Assembly (NCBI GenBank): GCA_020058145.1
Contig: JAGVEP010000280.1
Coordinates: forward strand, 1 to 5,655
Reading direction: 5' to 3'
Source: Phycisphaerae bacterium
Lineage (GTDB): Bacteria > Planctomycetota > Phycisphaerae > UBA1845 > Fen-1342
Length of the DNA stretch: 5,655 bases
The position numbers and the translations under genes were made by a program. Shown piece by piece: positions 1-5,295 of the stretch. A model generated the notes under the pieces. It worked only from the letters and a program-made list of their open reading frames with translations, ran no database searches and was not told the origin of the DNA. Position 1 is the stretch's first letter. The number at the start of each line of letters is the position of its first letter.

Positions 1-36
1 ACATATTGAGGGAAAATTTGAAGGGAGGTGGACAGT

Positions 37-225
37 CTAATCTGGTTCTTTTGTCTCCGGCCGGACTATCCCGAGCTTATGCATCCTCGCTCTTAAGGTG
101 CTCGGGTGGAGGCCCAGGATCGCTGCGGCCCCGTCCGTTCCCTCGATGCGCCATCGGGTTTCTGAAAAGATTTTAAGAATTTGGTTTCGCTCCGTCTCTT
201 CCAAGGTTCTCACGGTAGATGACAT
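37..225 (-). pseudogene. C-terminal Fis-type HTH remnant of a sigma54-dependent regulator
   Basis: About 60 codons match the DNA-binding tail of NtrC/FhlA-class enhancer-binding proteins: an alpha-helical lead (TLEETERNQILKIFSET), the WRIEG linker common in this class, then a helix-turn-helix (GAAAILGLHPSTLRARM) and a short RPETKEPD tail ending at the TAG at 37-39. The AAA+ ATPase domain (GAFTGA loop, Walker motifs) and sensor domain that should precede it are missing, replaced by transposase sequence. The regulator gene was evidently cut by the rearrangement that brought in the IS fragment. Its former target cannot be inferred. The 36 bases beyond the stop show nothing recognisable. Confidence 0.75.
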
Positions 226-729
226 ATAGCGCGCCAGATTTTCCATGGCCGTTTCGTCATTGGGCGATATGCGGTTGCCGCAAAAAACGTGGAACCCGGA
301 ATGACGCCATGACGAGAGCATGGCAATCAATTCCCTGGTGATCTTCCCTTTGGCGAGAAGCATCCTGAATACCTTGTGCCGGAAGATGGCCTCCAGCTTT
401 TTCAGCTCCAGGGGCGAAGCGACGCGGAACATGCCCTTGTTGCCGTAGAAACAGCCGTCCGTCACCAAAATGTGACAGCGGGGATTATGTCCGATGAGGT
501 CGCCAAACGTCTGCATGGCGATGACGGCTCCGGGGATGGGATCGTTCTGCGGGACCGCCTCCTGGAGAAAGACCTGCAGGGATTCCCAGGCCGAGCGGCT
601 TAAATCGGCAAAAAGCTTCCGATCGTAGAGAAAGTAACGGCGGAGGATTTTTGGGATACTGAATACGAAATGACGGTGGGGGACCCTCGTGAGCACATCC
701 ATGCATAGCCATTCTCCGAACTCGACCAC
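37..729 (-). CDS. Chimeric ORF: truncated IS91-family transposase fused to Fis-type HTH
   Basis: This 230-residue ORF joins two unrelated pieces. Residues 1 to about 168 match the middle of an IS91-family (Y2/HUH) transposase: the stretch after the zinc finger (VEFGEWLC), the PHRHFVFSIPK segment, a damaged HUH region (NPRCHILVTDG, about residues 82-92) and the ENLARY segment. From about residue 170 to the end it matches the C-terminal Fis-like helix-turn-helix (HTH_8) of sigma54-dependent activators: TLEETERNQIL, then WRIEGTDGAAAILG, then HPSTLRARMHKLGI. The GTG at 727-729 is only the first available start. The frame stays open upstream to a TGA at 802-804 and encodes CKRRHFCPSCHQKRV just before it, so the natural start was lost. 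The C-terminal transposase part carrying the catalytic tyrosines is absent. It is most likely a pseudogene remnant. Expression as a DNA-binding hybrid is possible but nothing here supports it. Confidence 0.8.
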   Translation of the reverse strand: MVEFGEWLCMDVLTRVPHRHFVFSIPKILRRYFLYDRKLFADLSRSAWESLQVFLQEAVPQNDPIPGAVIAMQTFGDLIGHNPRCHILVTDGCFYGNKGMFRVASPLELKKLEAIFRHKVFRMLLAKGKITRELIAMLSSWRHSGFHVFCGNRISPNDETAMENLARYMSSTVRTLEETERNQILKIFSETRWRIEGTDGAAAILGLHPSTLRARMHKLGIVRPETKEPD

Positions 730-787
730 ACGCTTCTGATGACACGAGGGGCAGAAGTGGCGGCGCTTGCAGAGAAGCCAAGCACTA

Positions 788-809
788 CGGACTGCACCTC
801 TTCAGTCCG
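788..809. repeat. Perfect 7-bp inverted repeat with 8-nt loop in the scrambled transposase segment
   Basis: Arms cggactg (788-794) and cagtccg (803-809) are exact reverse complements around an 8-base loop. It lies in the stretch 772-851 that interrupts the transposase zinc-finger region and is about 44 nt longer than the family would need there. There is no T-tract, so it is not an obvious terminator. Confidence 0.5.
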
Positions 810-833
810 AGCTGACACGTAGGTTCCGCGTCA

Positions 834-851
834 TCCATCCGTTCCATCCGT
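834..851. repeat. 9-bp tandem direct repeat at the transposase frame break
   Basis: The unit tccatccgt occurs twice head to tail (834-842 and 843-851), immediately after the last transposase codon that still matches the family (Cys, 852-854). It looks like a slippage duplication or a short target-type duplication and marks one edge of the damaged segment. Confidence 0.55.
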
Positions 852-1061
852 GCATTTCACACGGGCAAAGCCGTTGTGCAGATCGCCGCAATCGAGATAG
901 CGATAGATCACCTGCTCGACATAGGACCGCCAGAATCCATATTGCCTGGAGAAATGCTCGTCATAGATCCCGACAAAAGTTTCAAAATAGTCCTCTACAC
1001 AGCGGTAGTAATCCGAAGACTGCGGATTTCGTGGACGATAAACGGCGGCAGTGGCGGACAT
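852..1061 (-). pseudogene. N-terminal fragment of IS91-family transposase
   Basis: The ATG at 1059-1061 opens a 70-residue stretch, MSATAAVYRPRNPQ through YVEQVIYRYLDCGD to GFARVKC, typical of the start of IS91-type transposases just before the N-terminal zinc-binding region. After the Cys codon at 852-854 the family would continue with about a dozen residues including a second Cys and LLAFS, and then CKRRHFCPSC. Here the frame instead runs through TDGTDG to a TGA at 831-833. Homology resumes in another frame at about 771. The fragment is certainly part of the same former gene as the ORF at 37-729. It cannot yield an active protein alone. Confidence 0.82.
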
Positions 1062-1093
1062 GATCAATGCAGACGGTGCCTTGGGGCGATGTC

Positions 1094-1313
1094 TCACCGG
1101 CCCCGTACGCGATTCACTAGCTTGCGCGCCTCGCTGTACCATAGCACCACGCTTGCCATCGCAGCGCATAGCAGCCACTGGCTGAACTCCAGCGGCGCCG
1201 TGCCGAAGGCAAGGTTAAGGAAGTCGAGGTTGACGACCGCCACTTGCAACAGCAGCGACAGCGCGATCGCACCCCAAAGCCACGGGTTGGCAAACAGGTG
1301 CGCGAACGCACTT
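1094..1313 (-). CDS. P2A ATPase segment 3: C-terminal membrane helices M9-M10
   Basis: Reading minus-strand codons from 1313 with one of the two A residues removed gives 72 residues that continue the ATPase: SAFAHLFANPWLWGAI, a hydrophobic helix LSLLLQVAVV, NLDFLNLAFGTAPLEFSQW, a last helix LLCAAMASVVLWYS and EARKLVNRVRGR, ending at the TGA at 1094-1096. This is the standard end of bacterial P2A pumps, so the gene body is complete to its natural stop. The segment has no start of its own. Confidence 0.82.
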
Positions 1314-2798
1314 GGTGGTCTCGGAACGCGCGTTAAAGGCGTTAACCAAGTGAGCGAGGACGAGTACCGTGAAGCCTGCGGTGCGCGCCGTGGTGAGGTC
1401 GTCCGTGCCTTCGATCAGCCCGCCGGGTAGGTAGATGTCGATCGTCAGCAGCGTCACGATTGCCACCACCAAACCGATCTGGGTCACCCCCGCCCACATA
1501 CAGGCGTCAATCACCCGGTCACTCAGCCGCCGCGGCTTGCGAGCCATAACGTCGTCGGTGGGTGGGTCGACGCCCATGGCCAAGGCCGGCCAGGAGTCGG
1601 TAATCAGGTTGATCCACAGAATCTGCGTGGCGAGCAACGGTAGCACCACTGCGCCGCCGGCGCCTGAGAGCCCAATTACACCCGCTCCGACAACACCCAA
1701 GAAGACGGTTAGCACCTCACCCATGTTCCCGGACAGCAGGTAGCGCAGAAACTTGCGGATATTGTCGAAGATGCTGCGACCCTCGCGCACAGCTTCGACG
1801 ATTGTAGTGAAGTTGTCGTCGACCAGGATCATCTTGGCCGCTTCCTTCGTCACCTCGGTCCCGGTCACCCCCATCGCGACGCCGATGTCGGCCGACTTCA
1901 GCGCGGGTGCATCGTTGACGCCGTCGCCGGTCATCGCGACGATGTTGCCGTCGGCCTGCAGTGCGTCAACGATGCGCAGTTTGTGCGCGGGCGCCACCCG
2001 CGCGTAGACGGACGTATTGCGGACTGCGTCGGCGAAGGCCGCATCGTCCAGCGCATCGAGCTCAAGCCCGGTCAACGCGCTGGCACCGGCTTCCACAATT
2101 CCAAGGTCGGCGGCGATGCGCGCGGCGGTGCGCGGGTGGTCGCCGGTGATCATGATCACCCGGATGCTGGCGCGGCGCGCCTCGCGGATGGCTACCGCCG
2201 CCTCCGGGCGCGGAGGGTCGATGATGCCCACGGTGCCCACGAACACGAGGTCGCGTTCGAGCGATTCCGTGACTTGCGGGTCCTCGCCCGGGCCGAGGGG
2301 GCGGTAGGCCACGGCCAAGGTGCGCAGCGCCGCGTCTGAAAGCGTGTCGACGTCAGCCAGGAGCCGCGCCCGCACCGCGTCATCGAGGTCGACGAGTTCC
2401 ATCCCCACCCGCACCCGGGTACACCGTTCGAGCAGGACGTCCGGGGCACCCTTGGTGATCACCACAACCTCGTCGTTGTGTTCGTGGTCGAGCTCGATCG
2501 TCGACATCATCTTGCGCTCGGAGGTGAACGGGATTTCGCCGATGCGCTCGAAACGCTGCTCGCGCCGCTCGCTGACGCCCAGCTTGCGTTCGGCCACCAG
2601 GAAGGCCGCGTCGGTGGGGTCGCCATGAATCTCCCACTCGCCGCCCGCCCCTTGGCGCAGGTCGGCGTTGCCAGCCAGACTGCCGCCGCTGAGCATGACG
2701 ATCAACTCATCATGCAGCGCTCCGGCAGTGAGTTCGACACCTTCATGCTCGACCCGCCCCTCGGGCGCGTATCCTACCCCGGTGACATGGGTTGCCAC
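1215..2798 (-). CDS. P2A ATPase segment 2: nucleotide-binding domain, P-domain hinge, M5-M8
   Basis: The frame resumes the ATPase at VATHVTGVGYAPEGRV; the GTG at 2796-2798 is simply a Val codon. No ribosome binding site precedes it, so it is unlikely to be translated independently. It contains the N-domain (WEIHGDPTDAAFLV, then VITKGAPDVLLERC), the DPPRPEA segment, MITGDHPRTA, TGDGVNDAPALKSADIG, then M5 with LSGNMGEVLTVF, M6 with NLITDSWPALAMG, M7, and M8 with TVLVLAHLVNAFNARSETT. After ETT the family sequence leaves this frame; the final 32 or so residues (KCVRAPVCQP onward) are an out-of-frame tail ending at 1215. Confidence 0.85.
   Translation of the reverse strand: MATHVTGVGYAPEGRVEHEGVELTAGALHDELIVMLSGGSLAGNADLRQGAGGEWEIHGDPTDAAFLVAERKLGVSERREQRFERIGEIPFTSERKMMSTIELDHEHNDEVVVITKGAPDVLLERCTRVRVGMELVDLDDAVRARLLADVDTLSDAALRTLAVAYRPLGPGEDPQVTESLERDLVFVGTVGIIDPPRPEAAVAIREARRASIRVIMITGDHPRTAARIAADLGIVEAGASALTGLELDALDDAAFADAVRNTSVYARVAPAHKLRIVDALQADGNIVAMTGDGVNDAPALKSADIGVAMGVTGTEVTKEAAKMILVDDNFTTIVEAVREGRSIFDNIRKFLRYLLSGNMGEVLTVFLGVVGAGVIGLSGAGGAVVLPLLATQILWINLITDSWPALAMGVDPPTDDVMARKPRRLSDRVIDACMWAGVTQIGLVVAIVTLLTIDIYLPGGLIEGTDDLTTARTAGFTVLVLAHLVNAFNARSETTKCVRAPVCQPVALGCDRAVAAVASGGRQPRLP
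1312..1313 (-). other. Frameshift 2 in the ATPase (extra A)
   Basis: The minus strand reads ACCACCAAGTGCGTTCGC. Removing one A gives T-T-S-A-F-A-H-L-F-A-N-P, the conserved continuation after NAFNARSE. The as-read frame gives KCVRAPVCQP, which is unrelated to the family. This is also a one-base insertion, in an AA dinucleotide. Confidence 0.78.
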
Positions 2799-4284
2799 CC
2801 GAAGCGGTCATGATTTGTACGATGGTCATTTCCCCGCGGGTCAGGGTGCCGGTCTTATCCGAGGCGATAACCGAGGCGGAGCCCAGCGTCTCCGCCGAAG
2901 AAAGCTTCTTGACGATCGCATGGTGCTTTGCCATCCGCTGCACCCCCAAGGCAAGCACCACCGACAGGATCGCCGGCAGCCCCTCGGGCACGGCGGCCAC
3001 CGCCAGAGATACGCCCAGCAGCAAGACGTGAATCACATCGGCGGCGTTGCGGATATCGGACATCAGCAGGATGGTCCCCACCACCACGACGGCAATGATC
3101 ACGACCGCGATACCGAGCATGCGCCCGATGCGTCCGATTTCTTTCTCCAGCGGGGTCGGCTCCTCGGCGGTGGCCTCAAGCATTTCGGCAATCGAGCCCA
3201 TCTCGGTATCCATTCCGGTCGCCGTCACCACGGCGCGAGCGGTGCCCTGCGCGACAGCCGTGCCTTTGAAGACCATGTCGAGCCGGTCGCCGAGCGGCGC
3301 CGGTTCGCGCAGCGTGGTGGCATCTTTGAGCACCGCTTCGCTCTCGCCAGTCAGTGACGCTTCCTGCACGCGCAGTGACGTGGCCTGAACCAGGCGCGCA
3401 TCCGCCCCAACGGTGTCACCCTCGCCGAGCACGAGCAAGTCCCCACGCACCAGCTCGGCGCTGGGCACCCGCCGCACCTGACCGTCACGCAGGACCGCGG
3501 AGGTCGCCGCGGTCATTCTGGCTAGTGCGGCGACGGCGTCCTCCGCTTTGGCTTCTTGCACATAGCCCAGCACTGCGTTGAGCAGGACAATGATCGCGAT
3601 GACGATCGCGTCCACAGGCCAGCCGACCAAGCCCTCGATCACCCAGGCGACCAGCGCGATGGCGATGGCGGCGAGCAGCAGATAAACCAGGGGATCATGG
3701 AAGTGCGACAGGAGGCGACGCCACGCGGGCCGCCGCGGGGCAGAGCGGAGTTCGTTGGGGCCGTCTTGCGCGAGCCGGCGCGACGCCTCCGGCGACGTGA
3801 GCCCGTTGTTGATATCTGCCCCGAGAGCCCTAGCCACTTCGTCAGCATCCTTGACGGACGGGTCATCGAGTCTGCCTGCCTTCGCCATGGCGGATGGGGG
3901 AGTTGGAGGCGGCGCGCCCGGCGCTGCGTGGCCCTCGCGGCCGTCGACTGCGGGAGCGGCCAGCGCAGGCACAGCAGCTACGGGCGTTGAAGCGGAGGCC
4001 GGAGCCGCTTCCGGCGTTGGTGCTACAGCATGCTTTTGTGCGGGCTCGTGTTCGCTCACGTGCTTGGGTAGGGGTTCGTCTGCGGACTGATGCCCGCGTT
4101 GGTGCATGAGTACCTTGATATCGGCGACTTCGAGCAGGGTTTCGTCGTAGCGCACCGTGGCGTTTCCCGCAGCGTAATTCACTGTAGCGCTTGCTACACC
4201 CGGCACCTTGCCAATCCGCTTTTCCACTTCGTCCACGCTCAATACCGACAACATGTCGCGCACTTCAATGACGCTCGTTTTCAT
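2743..4284 (-). CDS. P2A ATPase segment 1: HMA domain, A-domain, M1-M4, phosphorylation site
   Basis: The ATG at 4282-4284 is chosen over the GTG one codon upstream because it aligns exactly with the start of the paralogous gene at 5142 and has AAGGAAG a few bases upstream. Segments: HMA-like 1-70, Pro/Ala-rich linker to about 135, the N-terminal cation-ATPase domain (DDPSVKDADEVARALG), M1 about 199-219 (YLLLAAIAIALVAWVIEGL), M2 about 224-242, the actuator domain with TGES, M3 about 387-407, M4 with AAVPEGLPAI, and the P-domain start with DKTGTLTRGEMTI. Genuine sequence stops at MTAS. The last 18 or so residues (GGNPCHRGR onward) are out of frame and end at 2743. Alone this piece lacks the nucleotide-binding domain. 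Confidence 0.85.
   Translation of the reverse strand: MKTSVIEVRDMLSVLSVDEVEKRIGKVPGVASATVNYAAGNATVRYDETLLEVADIKVLMHQRGHQSADEPLPKHVSEHEPAQKHAVAPTPEAAPASASTPVAAVPALAAPAVDGREGHAAPGAPPPTPPSAMAKAGRLDDPSVKDADEVARALGADINNGLTSPEASRRLAQDGPNELRSAPRRPAWRRLLSHFHDPLVYLLLAAIAIALVAWVIEGLVGWPVDAIVIAIIVLLNAVLGYVQEAKAEDAVAALARMTAATSAVLRDGQVRRVPSAELVRGDLLVLGEGDTVGADARLVQATSLRVQEASLTGESEAVLKDATTLREPAPLGDRLDMVFKGTAVAQGTARAVVTATGMDTEMGSIAEMLEATAEEPTPLEKEIGRIGRMLGIAVVIIAVVVVGTILLMSDIRNAADVIHVLLLGVSLAVAAVPEGLPAILSVVLALGVQRMAKHHAIVKKLSSAETLGSASVIASDKTGTLTRGEMTIVQIMTASGGNPCHRGRIRARGAGRA
2798..2800 (-). other. Frameshift 1 in the ATPase (extra G in a GGG run)
   Basis: Upstream the frame reads MTIVQIMTAS; downstream, one base out, it reads VATHVTGVGYAPEGRV. 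Deleting one G of the minus-strand GGG restores continuity with no residue lost or gained relative to the usual TAS-xxxx-VTGVGY spacing. No programmed-frameshift signal is visible. Confidence 0.75.
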
Positions 4285-4310
4285 CACACTTCCTTAATGG
4301 TCGTCATCTT
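3988..4310. repeat. Duplicated HMA block, copy 1 (head of ATPase gene)
   Basis: This aligns without gaps to 4846-5168 at a fixed offset of 858 bp. It covers the ribosome binding site, the HMA-like domain and the start of the Pro/Ala linker to APTPEAAPASAS. Similarity ends sharply upstream of 4310. Within the first 99 residues 83 are identical, with eight of the 16 changes packed into residues 75-85. Confidence 0.9.
4288..4297 (-). promoter_or_regulatory. Ribosome binding site of the ATPase gene
   Basis: The minus strand carries TTAAGGAAGTGTG directly before the ATG at 4284. AAGGAAG is a good Shine-Dalgarno and favours this ATG over the GTG at 4285-4287. The same leader, with AAGGAGG, precedes the paralogous start at 5142, so the site was duplicated with the gene head. 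Confidence 0.7.
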
Positions 4311-4347
4311 CATTCAGGGTATCCGGATACGGATCCATGACGTCATC
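4311..4347. promoter_or_regulatory. Cluster of short perfect palindromes between the two HMA genes
   Basis: The gap holds gtatccggatac (4319-4330, 12-bp palindrome), ggatcc (4331-4336) and atgacgtcat (4337-4346, 10-bp palindrome) end to end, just before the stop codon of the upstream gene. They are outside the duplicated block. They could be an operator, an mRNA processing hairpin or chance; no T-tract follows, so a Rho-independent terminator is not supported. Confidence 0.35.
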
Positions 4348-5142
4348 TCACCGCAGTCTTTTACTCCAGAATGCCCATGCAATTCCATGGAGTGCGCCAA
4401 ACACAAAACCAGCGACGGTGAACAGCGCGAATCCCGTCAGGTAAGCGAGGGGACTACCGGAGATTGGCAACGGACTGGCCGGCGCAAGTGCAGCAAGCAG
4501 CCCGAAGGGCGGAAACAGAACGTCGAAAATGGCGCATAAGATATATGCCACACTCAGAGTCACCGTCAGCGAAAGCGCATGTACTTTCCAGTAGTCAGCT
4601 TTTGGCTCAGCGGCTGTGGGCGTTGAAGGCTTCGCGTCGGGAGCGGCTTTCGGCGCAGCAGCTACGGGCGTTGAAGGCTTCGCGACCGGCGCGACCGGGG
4701 ACGGTTTCGGCGGAGCAGCTACCGTTGCTGATGGCGGCGCGCTCGGCGCCGGTTTGCCAGCTTGGCCTTCGGCGGCGGGAGCGGTCGACGCGGGCATGGC
4801 GGCGGGCGCGGCCGGGGCAGCTTTCGGCACAGAGGGTTCAGGCGGTGAAGCAGAGGCCGGCGCAGCTTCCGGCGTTGGTGCTACAGCAGGCTTATGGTCG
4901 GGCTTGTTTCCGCTCTCATTCTTGGGTAGGGGTTCGTCTGCGGACTGATGCCCGCGTTGGTGCACGATCACCTTGATATCGGCGACTTCGAGTCGGGTTT
5001 CGTCGTAGCGCACTGTGGCGTTTCCCGCAGCATAATTCACTGTAACGCTTTCGACACCCGGCACCTCGCCAATCCGCTTTTCCACTTCGTCCACGGCCAA
5101 TACCGACAGCATGTCATGCACTTCAATAACGCTCGTTTTCAT
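4348..5142 (-). CDS. HMA-like domain / Pro-Ala linker / two-TM (DUF5676-like) membrane protein
   Basis: This is a 264-residue protein. Residues 1-68 form a heavy-metal-associated (HMA) fold signature (VEKRIGEVPGVESVTVNYAAGN, then VRYDET and HQRGHQ), but the metal-binding GMxCxxC is replaced by DMLSVLA, with no cysteine in the domain. Residues 70-183 are a Pro/Ala/Lys linker with an internal 16-residue repeat (AKPSTP at 154-159 and 170-175). Residues 187-208 and 232-256 are hydrophobic helices separated by PPFGLLAALAPASPLPISG, with a GFVFGALHGIAWAFW ending. This tail resembles small DUF5676 membrane proteins, often found near metal-transport genes. The ATG is supported by AAGGAGG four bases upstream. 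The HMA part is 83/99 identical to the head of the downstream ATPase. The pairing suggests an accessory or partner role for the pump; that role is inferred, not seen. Confidence 0.82.
   Translation of the reverse strand: MKTSVIEVHDMLSVLAVDEVEKRIGEVPGVESVTVNYAAGNATVRYDETRLEVADIKVIVHQRGHQSADEPLPKNESGNKPDHKPAVAPTPEAAPASASPPEPSVPKAAPAAPAAMPASTAPAAEGQAGKPAPSAPPSATVAAPPKPSPVAPVAKPSTPVAAAPKAAPDAKPSTPTAAEPKADYWKVHALSLTVTLSVAYILCAIFDVLFPPFGLLAALAPASPLPISGSPLAYLTGFALFTVAGFVFGALHGIAWAFWSKRLR
4618..4684. repeat. Imperfect 48-bp tandem repeat in the linker of the HMA/DUF5676 gene
   Basis: The 19-base unit gggcgttgaaggcttcgcg occurs at 4618-4636 and again at 4666-4684, a period of 48 bp (16 residues). It encodes the AKPSTP-containing linker repeat. 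A related stretch, 3972-3992 in the ATPase linker, is identical over 21 bases to 4656-4676. That match is in a different register from the 858-bp duplication, so linker sequence has been reshuffled between the genes. Confidence 0.7.
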
Positions 5143-5168
5143 CGTGCCTCCTTAATGGTCTTCATATT
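4846..5168. repeat. Duplicated HMA block, copy 2 (head of HMA/DUF5676 gene)
   Basis: This is the partner of 3988-4310, in direct orientation. Because both the leader and the coding start are shared, one gene probably acquired its head by duplication from the other, followed by fusion to a different membrane module. Direct repeats this long could also recombine and delete the 858 bp between them, fusing the two genes. Confidence 0.9.
5143..5150 (-). promoter_or_regulatory. Ribosome binding site of the HMA/DUF5676 gene
   Basis: The minus strand reads AAGGAGGCACG then ATG: a full-consensus Shine-Dalgarno with short spacing, which fixes the start at 5142. The rest of the 153-base gap to the pgm stop (5151-5295) shows no convincing -35/-10 pair or terminator hairpin with a T-tract, so read-through from pgm cannot be excluded. 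Confidence 0.7.
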
Positions 5169-5295
5169 CCAAATGTCCTGTTACATCCCCGATCAATTTA
5201 CAAGCTGGCCGTATTCATAGAAACTGTGTCGGATGACTGACCCGTATTTGTTCGCTCGTAGCCTCTCCTTGAAATTTGTCCCGGACACAACCCCG

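Larger units (their letters stand above)
226..1061 (-). mobile_element. IS91-family insertion sequence remnant (transposase only)
   Basis: Two pieces in different frames together cover the N-terminal and central parts of an IS91/IS801-type rolling-circle transposase. The first is 852-1061. The second runs from about 771 down to about 226. No element ends could be recognised. On the upstream side only 32 bases separate the transposase ATG from the stop codon of the ATPase. On the downstream side homology breaks abruptly into a regulator gene at about 220-230. The element is therefore truncated at its 3' end, probably also at its 5' end, and should not move by itself. Family assignment rests on the combined zinc-finger (CKRRHFCPSCHQKR) and HUH-domain signatures. 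Confidence 0.8.
1094..4284 (-). pseudogene. HMA-fused type IIA (Ca2+-ATPase-like) P-type ATPase, split by two frameshifts
   Basis: With the two frameshifts corrected this encodes 1062 residues: an HMA-like domain without cysteines (1-70), a Pro/Ala linker (about 71-135), then a complete P2A ATPase. Motifs in order, numbered from the ATG at 4282-4284: TGES (312-315), PEGLP in M4 (Glu434), DKTGTLT with the phosphorylated Asp476, KGAP (611-614), and GDGVNDAP (from 786). Residues equivalent to SERCA cation ligands are kept in M4 (Glu), M5 (GNMGEV: Asn, Glu) and M6 (NLITD: Asn, Thr, Asp). The M8 Glu is replaced by His (AHLVNAFN). No CPC motif is present, so it is not a heavy-metal P1B pump. By family it would export Ca2+, or possibly Mn2+, from the cytoplasm. 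It sits 63 bases after the HMA/DUF5676 gene, probably in one transcript. If the frameshifts are real the pump is dead; if they are sequencing errors it is intact. Confidence 0.88.

Noticed and set aside
2743..2798. Programmed frameshifting to make a full-length ATPase
   Set aside because: No slippery heptamer, internal Shine-Dalgarno or stop-adjacent stall site is seen, and a second similar shift would also be needed near 1312.
3556..3990. Long plus-strand ORFs across 1400-4980, some over 100 codons
   Set aside because: They lie opposite the ATPase and HMA genes, are Arg/Ala/Ser-rich with no family motif, and arise from the high GC of the true minus-strand genes.
4337..4346. CRE-like tgacgtca site
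   Set aside because: That motif belongs to eukaryotic bZIP factors; in this bacterial context it is relevant only as a palindrome.
4618..4684. CRISPR-like or satellite array
   Set aside because: There are only two repeat units, in frame within a Pro/Ala linker; this is coding low-complexity sequence.
5169..5260. Candidate promoter (TTGATC or TTGTAA with nearby TA-rich hexamers)
   Set aside because: Spacings of 14 or 24 bases do not fit a sigma70 promoter and the hexamers are weak.
5272..5292. Possible terminator after pgm around the tgtcc/ggaca inverted repeat
   Set aside because: The arms are only about 5 bp with a one-base centre, which cannot form a stable loop, and no T-tract follows on the minus strand.
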